Position numbers and translations under genes: made by a program
The notes under the pieces: generated by a model
Told to the model about the DNA's origin: nothing
Database searches by the model: none
What the model saw: only the letters and a program-made list of their open reading frames with translations
In this document: positions 36,276 through 62,240 of the stretch, piece by piece
Position numbering within the stretch: position 1 is the first letter of the stretch
Layout of the letters: every line of letters starts with the position of its first letter
Source of the DNA: Escallonia rubra
Lineage: Eukaryota > Streptophyta > Magnoliopsida > Escalloniales > Escalloniaceae
Reading direction: 5' to 3'
Length of the DNA stretch: 64,000 bases
Assembly: GCA_033065855.1 (NCBI GenBank)
Contig: JAVXUO010000425.1
Span: 310,001 to 374,000, forward strand

Positions 36276-37897
36276 ATGAAGTCAGATATGGATAGGATAC
36301 GGGCTATTCGTGGCCGGGCTGGACGCCGAGCTGCTTCCTCCCCGGTTAGTCCCACCTTGTCATTGCCTACTGATGACGAGGCACAGAGTGATCGCGGACA
36401 GCCATCGGGGGCCCAGCCCCAGCTGTCGCCGTCACCGTCGGCCCAGCCATCGCCGTCGCCCCAGCCATCGCCGTCGCCCCAGCCGTCTCCATCTTCCGCG
36501 GGTTCTACCTCAGGTATAGTTGATAACGGTGTTTCCTACATTTTCGCTAGCCCCATTTTAGAACTGTATTAATGTCTGTGTTTTGTAGGATCTCGACGAG
36601 GCCGTGGTCCGACACGCGGGGTACGCATCGACCCCCAGCGTAAACAGAGAGTTACGCTCACGCAGGAGGGCCTGTAAGTACTAAAAATATCACCTCATGC
36701 CTTATGTTTAAAAATTTTGGGTGTTAATTTATATTTGAACTGTATTAATTAATTTAATTACTTCTTTGGCAGGATCCTGGAGAATATGGCGAGGACGAAG
36801 ATCGGCGTTCTTGTGAAGGGCCGATTCTTCGAGCCACGCCTGTACTGGAAGGAATGGGATGCCGCTGCGAGGGAGGCCCTATGGGAGGAGTGGCTGGTAC
36901 GGTGAAGTATTTTTTTCAGCGTTAGTAAATGTTAAATTACAGTTTGTTTTATGTTGTTAATTTGTGTTATTGAATGCATTACAGGAGGGGTTCACGTTTG
37001 ATACGCCTGAGCAGCAGGGACTGGGGCAGCAGGCTTTCTTTGCCTATATCGGCAAGAATTACCGCCGATGGCTCCACGATGCACGGCACCGGGCAAGAGG
37101 GCGCTGCCCGCGGGTGCCCCGATGACGGACATGACGAAATATCCCCCACATTGGATATCTCACCGTGTATGGGGGGAGATGATAGATCGGTGGGCTGCGG
37201 ATCCAGGTTGGGACGCCAAGAGTAAGAGCGGGGCTAACAACAGACAGAACAGAGATCCGACGCACACGGGGGGGTCGGTGCCACACGACATCGTCCGACA
37301 TATGAACGCGGTCGAGCACCCGGATCTAGAGGAGGATGAGGTCATAGCTCTGACCTATACTCAGACGCACGTGCGGAAGAAGGACAAGGACGAGACGCAC
37401 CAGGCGGGCGACTATATTTCAGATATTGCCCGGCGGATCGATGTGAGTCAATTTATTTAAGTTAATCTGTTTCTTTCTATCCTCGATGTCTGTTTCGTTA
37501 ATTAATGCCATAACATATCCTTAAACCACTATTTTTGCAGGCCTCGTATGAACAGCTAAGGGGGTCCGAGCAGCAGTCCGGACAGCCATCAGCGTCCAGT
37601 AGTACGGCTGCGAGTACTGGGGGGTTGAAGCGATGGCTGGATACGCCGGAGGTCGTGAATCGGCCGAAAGGCCGCATACGCGGCCTGCCTAGCACGACTC
37701 CTCGTGCCGTGATAGGAGCGTCCTCACCCCATGCTGCCCCTCTACAGACACCGGCTCCTCGGCCTCAGTTGCACGAGGTGGATATCGAGCGCATTGCTAC
37801 AGTGGTGTGCCGGATGATGAGGGAGCAGGGCACTGCTGGACCAGCCGCCCCGGCCCCGGATCAGCAGGATCCAGATCCAGGACTCGGGAACCCCTGA
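36276..37897 (+). pseudogene. CACTA second gene, Ptta/En/Spm-type (TNPA-like role), five exons, one frameshift
   Basis: Exons are 36276-36513, 36589-36673, 36773-36896, 36985-37442 and 37541-37897, with matching phases at all joints. The product starts MKSDMDRIRAIRGRAGRR and has an SPSPQPSPSPQPSPS repeat. It then has KGRFFEPRLYWKEWD and a region typical of plant Ptta/En/Spm transposase proteins (HTGGSVPHD, EVIALTYTQTHVRKKD, YISDIARRID). The C-terminus is Pro-rich. In exon 4 the first frame ends at TGA 37123-37125, while the family-like sequence continues in another frame from about 37068, so one small indel lies between about 37060 and 37122. By analogy with TNPA, such a partner may bind the GCGACGG subterminal repeats. 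Confidence 0.82.
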
Positions 37898-37928
37898 TGA
37901 GCCCCTTCCCGTGCCCGTTGCTAGCTTC

Positions 37929-37944
37929 CCCCCCCCCCCCCCGC
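37929..37944. repeat. Poly-C run
   Basis: A near-pure C tract sits just after the second CACTA gene. Its length is the kind of value that assembly or sequencing can get wrong. Confidence 0.8.
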
Positions 37945-38154
37945 GCCCGGGTTGTACTCTTCTCCCCTCTCCTAACCGGCTATCTCCGGTTCCCGGCTTG
38001 TACATGTATTAGTTTCTTTTATAATAAATATTTTTTCTAATTGATTATATATTTTTTTTTCTGTATTTCGCTTATTGCGCGTTGTTGTTGAGAATTGTAT
38101 TTCTGTACAGGTTTAGGTAATTGAAAAATTAAAAAAAATTAAAAAAAAATATTG

Positions 38155-38515
38155 ACTTTTGGCGACGGATTAAATATTTAGCGACGGAATATTCCGTCGC
38201 TAAATAAGCTATTTAGCGACGGAATATTCCGTCGCTAAATATTTAATCCGTCGCTAATTGGACAAAAAAAAATAAATTAAAATTTTAAAAATATAATTAG
38301 CGACGGACATTCCGTCGCTAATGAAAAATAAATCCGTCGGTAAAAATCACATATTTAGCGACGGATTTAAAAATTCCGTCGCTAAACTATTAGTGACGGG
38401 CTTTTATACGAGGGATTTTTAGCGACGGTGAATCCGTCGCTAATTCCTTTAGCGACGGATTTTGGGCTTTTAGCGACGGATTTCCCCGTCGCTAAACGTC
38501 TGTTTTCTTGTAGTG
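38155..38515. repeat. 3' subterminal repeats of the CACTA
   Basis: Dense direct and inverted copies of TAGCGACGGA/TCCGTCGCTAA occur. One perfect-looking palindromic pair surrounds 38205-38240 (TTTAGCGACGGAATATTCCGT and its mate). Confidence 0.9.
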
Positions 38516-38688
38516 ATGATTTATTATGCATCTATGCATCGACGCAACGAAAGTCATTATATTTGTTATTATTTCAATTTAAAGCATTGTTAACTATATT
38601 ATAATATATGATTAATGAGAAGCAAACTATATCTCAAACCGACCAAATAACACTTCTACCCGTGCATTTGCACGGGTCCAGTAGCTAT

Positions 38689-39697
38689 TAAATAGTAATA
38701 GATAGAAATATTTTGCCCATATCCGTGTCTTGAGTTTGAAAATCAGACGAATTCTAAATTTGAATATGTATTTAACTTGGACACTCGTACCGAGTCCATG
38801 TAGCATAACTGTTGGATCATCACTGGGACTTTATTTATTAATTTTTTTTTTTTTGGCTGGATGTTGATGGGTGAATCTTAAATTCAAATCACGGTGGTCA
38901 TCATTGATTACAGTGACGTTCGGATCTCCACAATAGGAAATCAGCTGGATCATGATAAGTTTTATTTTGGCTCAGGGAGAGGAAGTTCAACTCAAAAGAA
39001 ATGTGTTCAACTCAAATGAAAATCAACTGGATTATGATAAGTTTCAACTCTAATGAAATCAGCTGGTAATAGACATGAGCTTCAAAGCAAAAACAACTAC
39101 TAGCTTTAGAGTTTCACCCTTTCGAGGGGGCAACTAGCATGTTATCATCCGTAGCATTCTCAAGGGATTCGCCGGAAAAGATTTGAAAATAGCATGAAAG
39201 TGTTTCAAAATGTGGCCTAGAGACTAGAGTTGCGCTTTGGGCCCAAAATTTGACAGAAAAAGGGTTGATCTACTCACGGCTTATCCCTGCATTTCTCGCC
39301 AACGCCATGTTTTCCTTTCATTTCTTTGCAATGGCACGTCTATAACAACACTTCTACAACTGAAAGCATAGAGAGTGTTGGCTTATCATCTTCTGTATGA
39401 ATTATGAACATCATCTATACAATAATGAGTTGAACTATGCATGCTCAATTAATTTTTGCCTCCAAAGTACAACCATCACTACTGCACAGATAATTGAAGA
39501 TCATTCCTAGCAACTTTGCAGATGGAACAAAAATCAAAAGCAATACATGTCACTTACACCAGTACAATCATCTTCAGCTTATTTATTACTAAGATAAGAG
39601 CTTTCGATTACATTGGAACTTGAAGGAAATGCGGATCAGATACTCATGAGCAGACTAATCATCAAGTATGGCGAGGAGATCAGGGAGAAGCCCGTCC
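38689..39697 (-). other. 3' flank and UTR of ankyrin copy C
   Basis: No gene is present. 38819-39090 and 39150-39697 match the flank of copy B (18391-18690, 20030-20585). The 3' UTR of copy C should lie in the stretch next to the stop codon. No polyadenylation site was fixed. Confidence 0.6.
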
Positions 39698-54732
<15,035 letters not shown>

Positions 54733-54858
54733 GGGTGAGAGAGGGAGAGGGAGAGAGAGAGAGAGAGAGAGACCGCAGGTGAGGAAAGCTTCCCGAGGGA
54801 CAAGTTATATCAGTAGTGTAGATGAGATATATCTAGGCCTTTGCTTGAGGAATGTATA
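54733..54858 (-). promoter_or_regulatory. GA/CT-rich 5' leader of copy C
   Basis: A (GA)n tract on the plus strand (54737-54771) lies next to the start codon, so the transcript leader is CU-rich. It is shared with copy A (11632-11657) and more weakly with B. GAGA tracts in plant leaders can bind BPC factors; that role is inferred. Confidence 0.5.
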
Positions 54859-57143
54859 CCTTCTCTACCCTGAGAAGCAATGCCATATCCAGAGTAAAAT
54901 ATCTTCTGCATTCATAACGTACTACCCAATAATTCTAGATAGAACCTCAACAAAATCTTCAAATTGGTTGCTGCATAACTTGTGTAAGCTCATGATAATC
55001 ACTTTCTTTCTTTATCCAAGAAGCAGCCTCTGAAGCTTTACTTTAGTGACCTGTTCCTTGAAGAATCTACTTTTGTAATAGTTGGAGTGGAGTCAAAGAC
55101 TATATATTAATTATATTCGGAGTACACATGATACACGAGGAAACCTCGTACTACTATTTAACCGTGAATTTAAATTTTTTAGCTTAATAGTTGGAGCATC
55201 ATAATTTAATCGATAGCTTGTAGCAATCTTATATCTGGAAACTAATAATGTGAGGAAAAAAAGTCACCAAGTTTTGCTCAATTTTTAGTTATTTCTACCC
55301 TTCCTTCCTTTTTTTTGTTAGTCTAATCTTGTAGAGAATGTCAGAAGTTTATCGTGGTTGGTGATGTATATAAAGCCCAACCTCCCTACAAGCATAAGCG
55401 TTAATTAAGCCACCTTCTTTCTTCGTGAGAAACTCCTCGCGTGTGTTTTCTGTTCGGTACATGATGAAAAGGAAAAGTAGCGTTTTATAGTGTGTTCTAT
55501 CTATACAGGTTTTATTAAAGTTTTGCTAACATGACTTAATGAAAATACCATTGAAGAAACTCTTTAGATTAAAGTATCGTCCGGGCCTACAAACGAAGAC
55601 GAAGTCTAGACTAATTAACAAAACTTTAAGGTATCAAAATGTCAGATCCTTCTAGTCCTGGAAGGACCTGGATAGAATTTATTTACCTTCAAGTTACTGA
55701 TGGAACTAACCTAAAATCTCTATGTAGTTCATTGCTTATCTGCTATAGTTTCTTGGAATAACTCATCCGACAATACTACACTAATACTACTTCCAGATAC
55801 CTTAGCACTAATATTGTCACTAGTTGCAGTTATCGTTGCCTTAGCCATTACTTCGGCCCATCACCGCATTATCATGCTATTGTTAGCCTTTTTTAAGTTC
55901 ATCACTTGTTGAATCTATATTGCCATCATAGCTTTTCTAGGATCCGGATCGTCCGCTTTAGTTACAACAAAGATGTTGTAACGCTAGTTACAGCCTCAAA
56001 ATTTCATATCTTGTGATTTCATTACAGATGCTTAGAGCCTAGGAAGCACGAAGACCGATTGAGTGTAGATACGATACGGGTGCAAATACGCAAATACACC
56101 ATTTTTAAAAATAATAGGATACGGGTGCGATGAAATACAGTAGATGTATATCTATATAAAACTTTTACTATAAGAAAAGAAATAGTATTTGTAAGTAGTG
56201 AGAGTTTATTAAGTTTAATGAGTTGTTTCATAAATATTAAAATGTAGCTGAAAACAATAAAATGTGTATGCGTTTTACATTTATTTCTTTTAAGTATTGA
56301 GTTAATTTTAGTAATAAGTCAATAAGCGTGTATTTATATTATATAGCAAATCGAATACAGTTGTCAAAAGACACTCTGCGGATAGATAAAATCAGGCAAT
56401 TTCTAGTCATCGCTCAGGTTCTATCGCTTCTGGAATCACAGCCCAAGTAGATCGCCGGTGACTTCTCCTTTTTCCTTCTTATTCTTCTTCTTCCTCTCTT
56501 TCTCACCAGTCTCCTCTCTATCCAAAAACTTTAATACGCAATGGTGGTCATCGGAGTCATGGGAGTGGCAGGGGTGGTCACACTCGTGGCTACCTTGCCA
56601 CCGCCGCTCTCTCTCTCTCCCTCTGCCATCAAAATATCTCAACTATAAGTTATTTTATTCATGATTTAACCCTTAAAACTTCTGTTTTATTTTTTAACCC
56701 CAAAAATTCTTTTAGAAATTTCATATCCAACACGCATCCCACCCATATCCTATCCGCCCTCAGTATTTAAGGAATAAAATAAATAAGTAAACACTGATGG
56801 ATACGGACCCGATTCACACCCATGCCGCACCCGACGTGCACCCAATGCTGGTGCTTCAGTTTGGTTGGCGCACCCGTGCTTCAGAGCTTAGAGCAATTGG
56901 CTCTTGGTCAAGCCCAACATGGGCACCCTAGTTTCGATTTCTGAACCCAATAGCAGTTGCTAATTTCCATGCGACAAAAATACTGATAATTGGCACTAGA
57001 TGAGTCTCTGAATCAATCCGTTCTGACTTTGAGGCATGACTACATATACTTGATGTACAAAATGGGCTTGTCCAGTTCACTCCATCCATTATTACATAGT
57101 TCTATATACTCTCTAAAAGGAGGCAGAATATGTCTGGATTTGT
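54859..57143. other. Intergenic, upstream of copy C and downstream of the fibrillin gene
   Basis: To about 55150 it matches the region upstream of copy B. Beyond that I see no gene. 56060-56120 and 56800-56880 carry opposed GATACGGGTGC / GCACCCG..CCGTATCC-like sequences that may be the ends of an old element. A GC-rich pyrimidine-rich piece lies between them (56440-56640). Confidence 0.4.
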
Positions 57144-59872
57144 TTAAGGTGACAAGAGGGAGCTGCCTTCCTTAATGAGAACAAATACGCTACCAGCATC
57201 TCCCCTTGAGATTCGAAGCTCTTCATCGAGGTATGTGGTCAATAGCCATGATTCTGCCTTGTTGCTTGAGAGAGAGAACTTCAGTGGTGGCTGGCTGGAG
57301 ATTGTCTTTGCAACAGAAGAAGCTGTGTCCTGGACAGAGGTGATCAGGCTTTTGAAGGGCGCGAGGTCAATTTTCTGTCCTAGAAATTCAACATTTTCTG
57401 GTAGGACGATGGAGTCGGTCAACTGGGGAGTACCGATGATGCCTTCGTCAAACTTGATCTGAATTGAATCAGAAAAAGAGAAATAAAAGTTGATTCACTC
57501 CTTAGTCAGATATCTGTCTTTGTTGGCTCATTCAATTGTTAAGAAAGATAGGGTACATGACAGAATGAAAACAAACCTGCACACGCTTGGGACTCCGAAC
57601 TTCGAACTTTGCATTTGTGCTAAAGGAAGTGGTAGCCAATGGTCCAGAAAACAGGACAGAATTCTGAACGGTGAAATTCTCTGAGTCAATGGTCTGCGAT
57701 ATCTCCTCCACCTTGACCAGTGGCAGCGTCCTTGACAAGAGAGGGTACAAACCTACAAATGATGTGTACCTGCAGCCGCTCAGCATTAAATGGGGTCAAT
57801 ATTTGCAAGACCGTACTGTCATGTGACGAATAATGCTGCAGTAAGTCAAGAGATAGACAGGACCAGATGCAACCTACAAAGTTTTGTTTCAACTACAAAA
57901 TCAGCAAGGAGCTGCTTAAGCTAAACCAAATTTGGAAGAGAAATGAGGCATATGATGGTGGACCAATGAATTAAAGACAACATACAAACTTCTGTAGAGA
58001 AATTTGTATCGCCGTCCACCATAGCTTCATATTTGTTGGACAAAGGATGGTTTGACCATTCAAATTGTACACTCTCATCCAGTCATCCATATGAATGTCA
58101 AGGGTCGATTCAAACCTGGTGTTTTTCCATGCTATGCAGCTATGAATACCATTACTAGCCGCATCCTACCATCAGCAACTTTACTAGAAAGAGATCGACT
58201 TATGTTAACTATTGAAAAGATATGTTCCATCTGGATTCTCGATGACTATATATGTACTGCAGATTTCCCACTGACCAGATTCGGCAGTAAATAATCAACT
58301 GGATTACCTATAAGGCTGCCATGGCAAAGCTCTCAGCTGGAGTATATGCAGAAAGGAGCTTACCATGAACTAGAGAATTATTCATTTTCGAAATCTTTGA
58401 AGACAGACACAACAAAGGCAACATACAAAACTGCCAACCCTAGTTCTCCCTACTAATCCTAACACTGGCAGGTCCCAAGTGCCAACACACTCACCACAGG
58501 AAATGTCACTCGTGAAACATGAATAGCGGCCATGCCATGTCATAACATTCCTGCATAGCTGAATTTCATCAATGACCTAGAATTCTCTCATTGCAGAGTT
58601 TCATCAATAGCTAGAATTCTCACCTGTTAATGGTAATCTTTCAAACATTTCACTAACATTTAAGATCCTATCGCTCTGATTATGGGGTTCCAAGCTGACA
58701 TGCAAAATTTAGGCCATCACGCTGGAATTCCAGTGGAAGGCGTACTTGACCACGGTAGAAAACCGAGGAACCTTTTTAACAATTGTTAAAAATTATATCC
58801 GCAGTACAAATTTCACCCGAAGAACTTCACATGCTAAAACTTGACCAATGTGACTATTCAGTGCTTTGGTCAACTTTTGGAGTGCAATTATCGTTCTCCA
58901 TAATTTGTTGCTTTCAAATACTTTTTGCCTTCATAGGAGGTGAGTCACACTCACACCACGTCATTAATGGGGGCAATCTCACCACCCGATCATAAGTGCA
59001 AACATCGTCTCCTTTTTAAACGCAACTCTCAGGAGGTGAGTTCCCAGAGCAACTACTAATTGGCATCCACCACCCAAGCAAAAGCCCAAATGTTGTCTCA
59101 CTTTTTGCTCGGGGCCAACCCCCAGTTGGTCGAACCATTGATATCTCATAAGCAAACTATGAATCAATAATTGCAACATCACCAATACGATCAAATTGAA
59201 TATCATAATACTAAAATTAGGATAATAACTTAAAAAATCGAATCAAAACTCCATAAATTATCGCAAGAGTACCATTCACAAGCATAATCAATATCATTGT
59301 TCAATAATCACATCAAGCATTCAGTTGAACTTGCATAATGATCATCAACAATTGACGTATAAATCGAGTGTCAACGGAGTTATCTCTAGTTACATGGGGG
59401 AGTAATTTGAGGAAGAAGGAGCTTACGCGAGGATCCATTTGCCGTTAAGGAGAGTCAGCGCATCAGTCGGCGCCGGAGTCGGGTTCTTCGCCTCGAGCTG
59501 CGTGATCAGCTCCACCACCTCCGCCCTCGTCTCGCTCGTCGCCTTCAGCCCGCGCTCCGTCCCGTACAAAGCGCCCACTAACTTCTTCTTCAACTCCTCA
59601 GTCTCCGTCACCGGTTTCTTCTCCTCCTCCTCCGCCCCCGCCCCCGCCACCGGCCCCTCCGCCGCCGGTTTCTCCTCCCCCCACTCGTCCTCACTCACCG
59701 CACGTACCCTGAACACCGGTCGCACCCTCAAAGCCTTTGACCTTTCCGCCGACTTTCCGGTGGCGAAGCTGACCGAACCTACCGTGAAGGCTGACGGTTT
59801 TAACCGCGGCTGTGGTGGGTTAACTCTGATGGTTTTGCATAGTAACTGGTTGATCGGAGAAACTCCGGCCAT
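57144..59872 (-). CDS. FBN1: Fibrillin / plastid-lipid-associated protein (PAP, CHRC-like)
   Basis: Exons are 59872-59427, 57769-57577 and 57458-57144. All joints are GT-AG and in phase, giving 317 residues. The N-terminus ([11 protein letters not shown]..., Ser/Arg/Lys-rich with few acids up to about residue 57) looks like a chloroplast transit peptide. An acidic linker follows, then the PAP/fibrillin domain from about residue 85. It has the block NGKW-ILAYTSF around the first joint, [34 protein letters not shown], and the C-terminal [22 protein letters not shown]. These fit the CHRC/PAP1-PAP2 clade, which coats plastoglobules and thylakoid-attached lipid bodies and helps in carotenoid storage and photoprotection. 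Exon 1 is GC-rich. No lesion is seen, so the gene is probably functional. The exact paralogue number is uncertain. Confidence 0.93.
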
Positions 59873-60295
59873 TTCTACTTCGGGAAGATGTGGCTCAGAT
59901 GGAAATGGAAAGCAAGGCAGATTCAGAAGGGTTGCTATTCCCTGTGCTAGTCAAAATTTGTAGACAATATATACAACCAGTTGGCGGTACAGAAACCGTG
60001 ACGAAAGACGTTTCTGTCCTCACTGGTGTTGGTTTCTTGGCTTTATGCTAGGGGTAGTTTCGGGTTTTTCTAGACTAGTGGTGAGCGTTTGGTGGTGTGA
60101 CACGTGGATGCTTTTATTGTAGAGGCTGAGGAAAAATCTATCTTCTCCTCTTTTTGTGTACTTGGTGTGAACTTGAAAGTGTAGAGTCTAGAATATTCTA
60201 CCTTCTTCTATTTTATTTTTGTTTCTTCTGCTTTTCTGCTTTTTGGCTTCAAGTGTTTTGAAAAATATCTGAGCTTTGATGTCGGCCGTTATACA
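59873..60295 (-). promoter_or_regulatory. Upstream region of the fibrillin gene
   Basis: This should hold the promoter and 5' leader. I could not fix a TATA box or start site. Confidence 0.35.
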
Positions 60296-60829
60296 TAGGC
60301 CGTATACGAACCAAGTTCGAGTCGAACATATGTATGTTCTAACTTGTTTGTTTAGTTTCAGGTCATGTTCGTATTCGTTTAATCTTTAAATTTTTGTTTG
60401 AACTCTTTTGCGGTTCGTTTCACAAAACTCGTGTTTGGCTCGAGTTCGTTCGTTTACTTATACAAACCGAACTCGAACTTAAAAACTCGTGTTCTCATTC
60501 AAAACAATTATTTTCAAACCAAAATTACAACTTATTTGATCCAATTGTCTAACTAATTTTAGTATTTTTAAGTTTAAACTAATTTATAATATAATTAAGT
60601 TATATGACTTTTGGGCTTGAAACGTATTATAATCAAGTTATTATTCAGACGAACTATTCACGAACAGATTCATGAACACTTTGAAATGTTTATGCTCTGC
60701 TCGTTTAATAAACAAGCTTTAATATTTTGTTCTTGTTCGGTTCGTATATTATACAAACGAACATGAACGAGTTTTTTGGGGAACAAAACACGAGCAGTTC
60801 ATGAATAATTCGGTTCATTTACAGCCCTA
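60296..60829. mobile_element. Small inverted-repeat element (534 bp), hAT-like MITE candidate
   Basis: The ends TAGGCCGTATACGAACC and the complement of GGTTCATTTACAGCCCTA are similar. The interior has opposed GTTCGAG/CTCGAAC motifs. Flanking octamers GTTATACA and ACTTTACA agree at five of eight positions. Confidence 0.45.
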
Positions 60830-61330
60830 ACTTTACATGAACCAACTTTTGTGCAGACTTCATCAATAAAATTAATTTCAAACTTGGATTGTGTGCCAAA
60901 ATATTTGTCTATCTTACTATATAGTGGTTAATGTGGGAGAGTCACCTCAAGTTGTATGATTTAAAACTCTGTTGAATATATAAAACCGATCCTTATTTCT
61001 AAAAATTAACCGGCTGCTATACATGTTAGGTAGCCTTAGCTCTTCGTGTTTACTCTGTTGCTTTCTTTTCGTTAGAAAAAGAAGAAAATATCCATCAAAT
61101 TTCGCATGTTGTTACTTTCTTGTACCCCAACTGTTGGATTCACCAAAGTATGTCATTTGGTGTTAATTTCTCACATTTTAATTCGGTCTTTTCCTTGTAA
61201 CCCGCTAATAATTCGCATGTTATATTTTGTTAAGTTAAAGCATAGAAAATTCTCTACTTTGGTTTGGTCGTAATTAGGCTTACAGGTGATTAATTAGTCT
61301 TGTGAGGCCTATACCGGTCAATTTTCTTAC
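60830..61330. other. Intergenic, nothing recognised
   Basis: No gene or repeat was identified. Confidence 0.4.
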
Positions 61331-61997
61331 AGGTTCGTTTGACAAATTTTTTTTTTTTGTTTTCAGTTTTTAAAGAACAGTTTTTTAAAGAGCAGCTTAA
61401 TTTTTTTTTTATATAAAAACAAATGGGTGTTTGATAACCCCTTTTTTTTTTAGGTTTTTTTTTTTGGTGTTTGGTAACCCTTTTTATTTTGACCTTTTTT
61501 TTTTGGTGGTTTGCGGTGGCGGTGGTGGGGTGCAGCGGTGGTGGCCGGTGGTGGTGGTGGTGGCCGGCGGCCGGAGGTGGCTGCCAGCAGTCGCCGGCGG
61601 TGGTGGCCTGCGGCCGGAGGTGGCTGCCGGCAGTCGCCGGCGGCCGGAGGTGGCTACCGGCAGTCGCCGGCGGCCGGGGGTGGCGGTGGGCAGGCTCCGG
61701 CAGTGGTCGCGGGCGGCCAGAGGTGGCTGCCGGCGGCCAGAGGTGGCTGCCGGCAGTCGCCGGCGGTGGTCGCCTGAGGTGGCTGCCGGCGGAGGGAGGG
61801 TGGTGGTTGTGGTCTAAGAAAAAAAAACCAAAAGTGAAAAAAAAAACCAGTTTCTGGAGGTTTTTTTTTTACTATTTTTTACTCTTGAGTTTAAAACTTG
61901 GTTTTTAAACTGAAAAAAAAAATGGTTATCAAACGCTCCTTTTTTTTCAGTTTTTAAAAACTGAAAAAAAAAGAGAAAAAAAATTTTCTCAAACCTA
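61331..61997. mobile_element. Nested foldback element with GC-rich core
   Basis: The outer ends AGGTTCGTTTGACAAA and the complement of TTTTCTCAAACCT are roughly inverted. A better inner pair is GGGTGTTTGATAACC (61425) and GGTTATCAAACGCTCC (61924-61939). Between them is a GC-rich tandem array. There is no transposase. Confidence 0.5.
61505..61815. repeat. GC-rich tandem repeat, about 30-bp unit
   Basis: Units read GGAGGTGGCTGCCGGCAGTC plus GCCGGCGGCC with variants. The array is open in three plus-strand frames (61431-61817, 61471-61908, 61511-61777), which is expected of a GC-rich repeat without stops and is not evidence of a gene. Confidence 0.85.
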
Positions 61998-62240
61998 GCC
62001 TTTAGTATACGATGCATGAGCTCAGCTGCAATTTTTTTTTCCTTTTTTGTTGTTTCATATCTCTGTCTTTTATTTGTCGCTAAAGGCACGTCTCCTTTTT
62101 CTCTCCTTAGCAGATGATGCATACAAACTCTTATCCAAAACACTTCGGGTCTGTTTGGTACGGCTTTCAGTTTTCAGTTTTTTTTCTAAAAAAAAAGAGA
62201 AGAGAGACTCTTTTTTTTTTTTTAATTTTAAAAAACTGGT
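61998..62240. other. T/A-run-rich spacer between foldback elements
   Basis: It has long T and A runs and TCTGTTTGGTAC near 62153, typical of the edges of such elements. No gene is present. Confidence 0.4.

Larger units (their letters stand above)
28479..38515 (+). mobile_element. CACTA (En/Spm) transposon, 10.04 kb, TSD ATG
   Basis: The 13-bp inverted ends are CACTACAAGAAAA (28479) and TTTTCTTGTAGTG (to 38515), flanked by ATG at 28476-28478 and 38516-38518. Order inside: 5' subterminal repeats, GC-rich leader, telomere-like and satellite repeats, hairpins, TNP2-type gene, Ptta/En/Spm-type gene, 3' subterminal repeats. Both genes read in the + direction. Confidence 0.97.
25552..38688 (+). mobile_element. 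Helitron-type element (about 3.1 kb net) hosting a nested CACTA
   Basis: The 5' end is A|TCTATATATATATAAAAAGC (25552), then GCGACACGTAGG. The 3' end has the stem CCCGTGCATTTGCACGGG (38659-38676) followed by TCCAGTAGCTAT|T. Both ends match the element at 12339-16605, apart from a last base T where CTAG is expected. The host pieces are 25552-28478 and 38516-38688. They are AT-rich with diverged internal repeats such as ATTAGG(C/A)(C/T)(C/T)TAATTTTG and have no Rep/helicase ORF. Confidence 0.75.

Noticed and set aside
56022..56880. A defined transposon with GATACGGGTGC ends
   Set aside because: The opposed motifs are suggestive, but I could not fix ends or a target duplication, so it is only noted in the intergenic entry.
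59439..59963. Plus-strand ORF of 174 codons over fibrillin exon 1
   Set aside because: It is the shadow of a GC-rich true exon on the other strand. The minus strand gives a clear PAP/fibrillin protein.
61431..61908. Long plus-strand ORFs of 128 and 145 codons
   Set aside because: They translate a GC-rich tandem repeat and are open in several frames at once. No protein family pattern is present.
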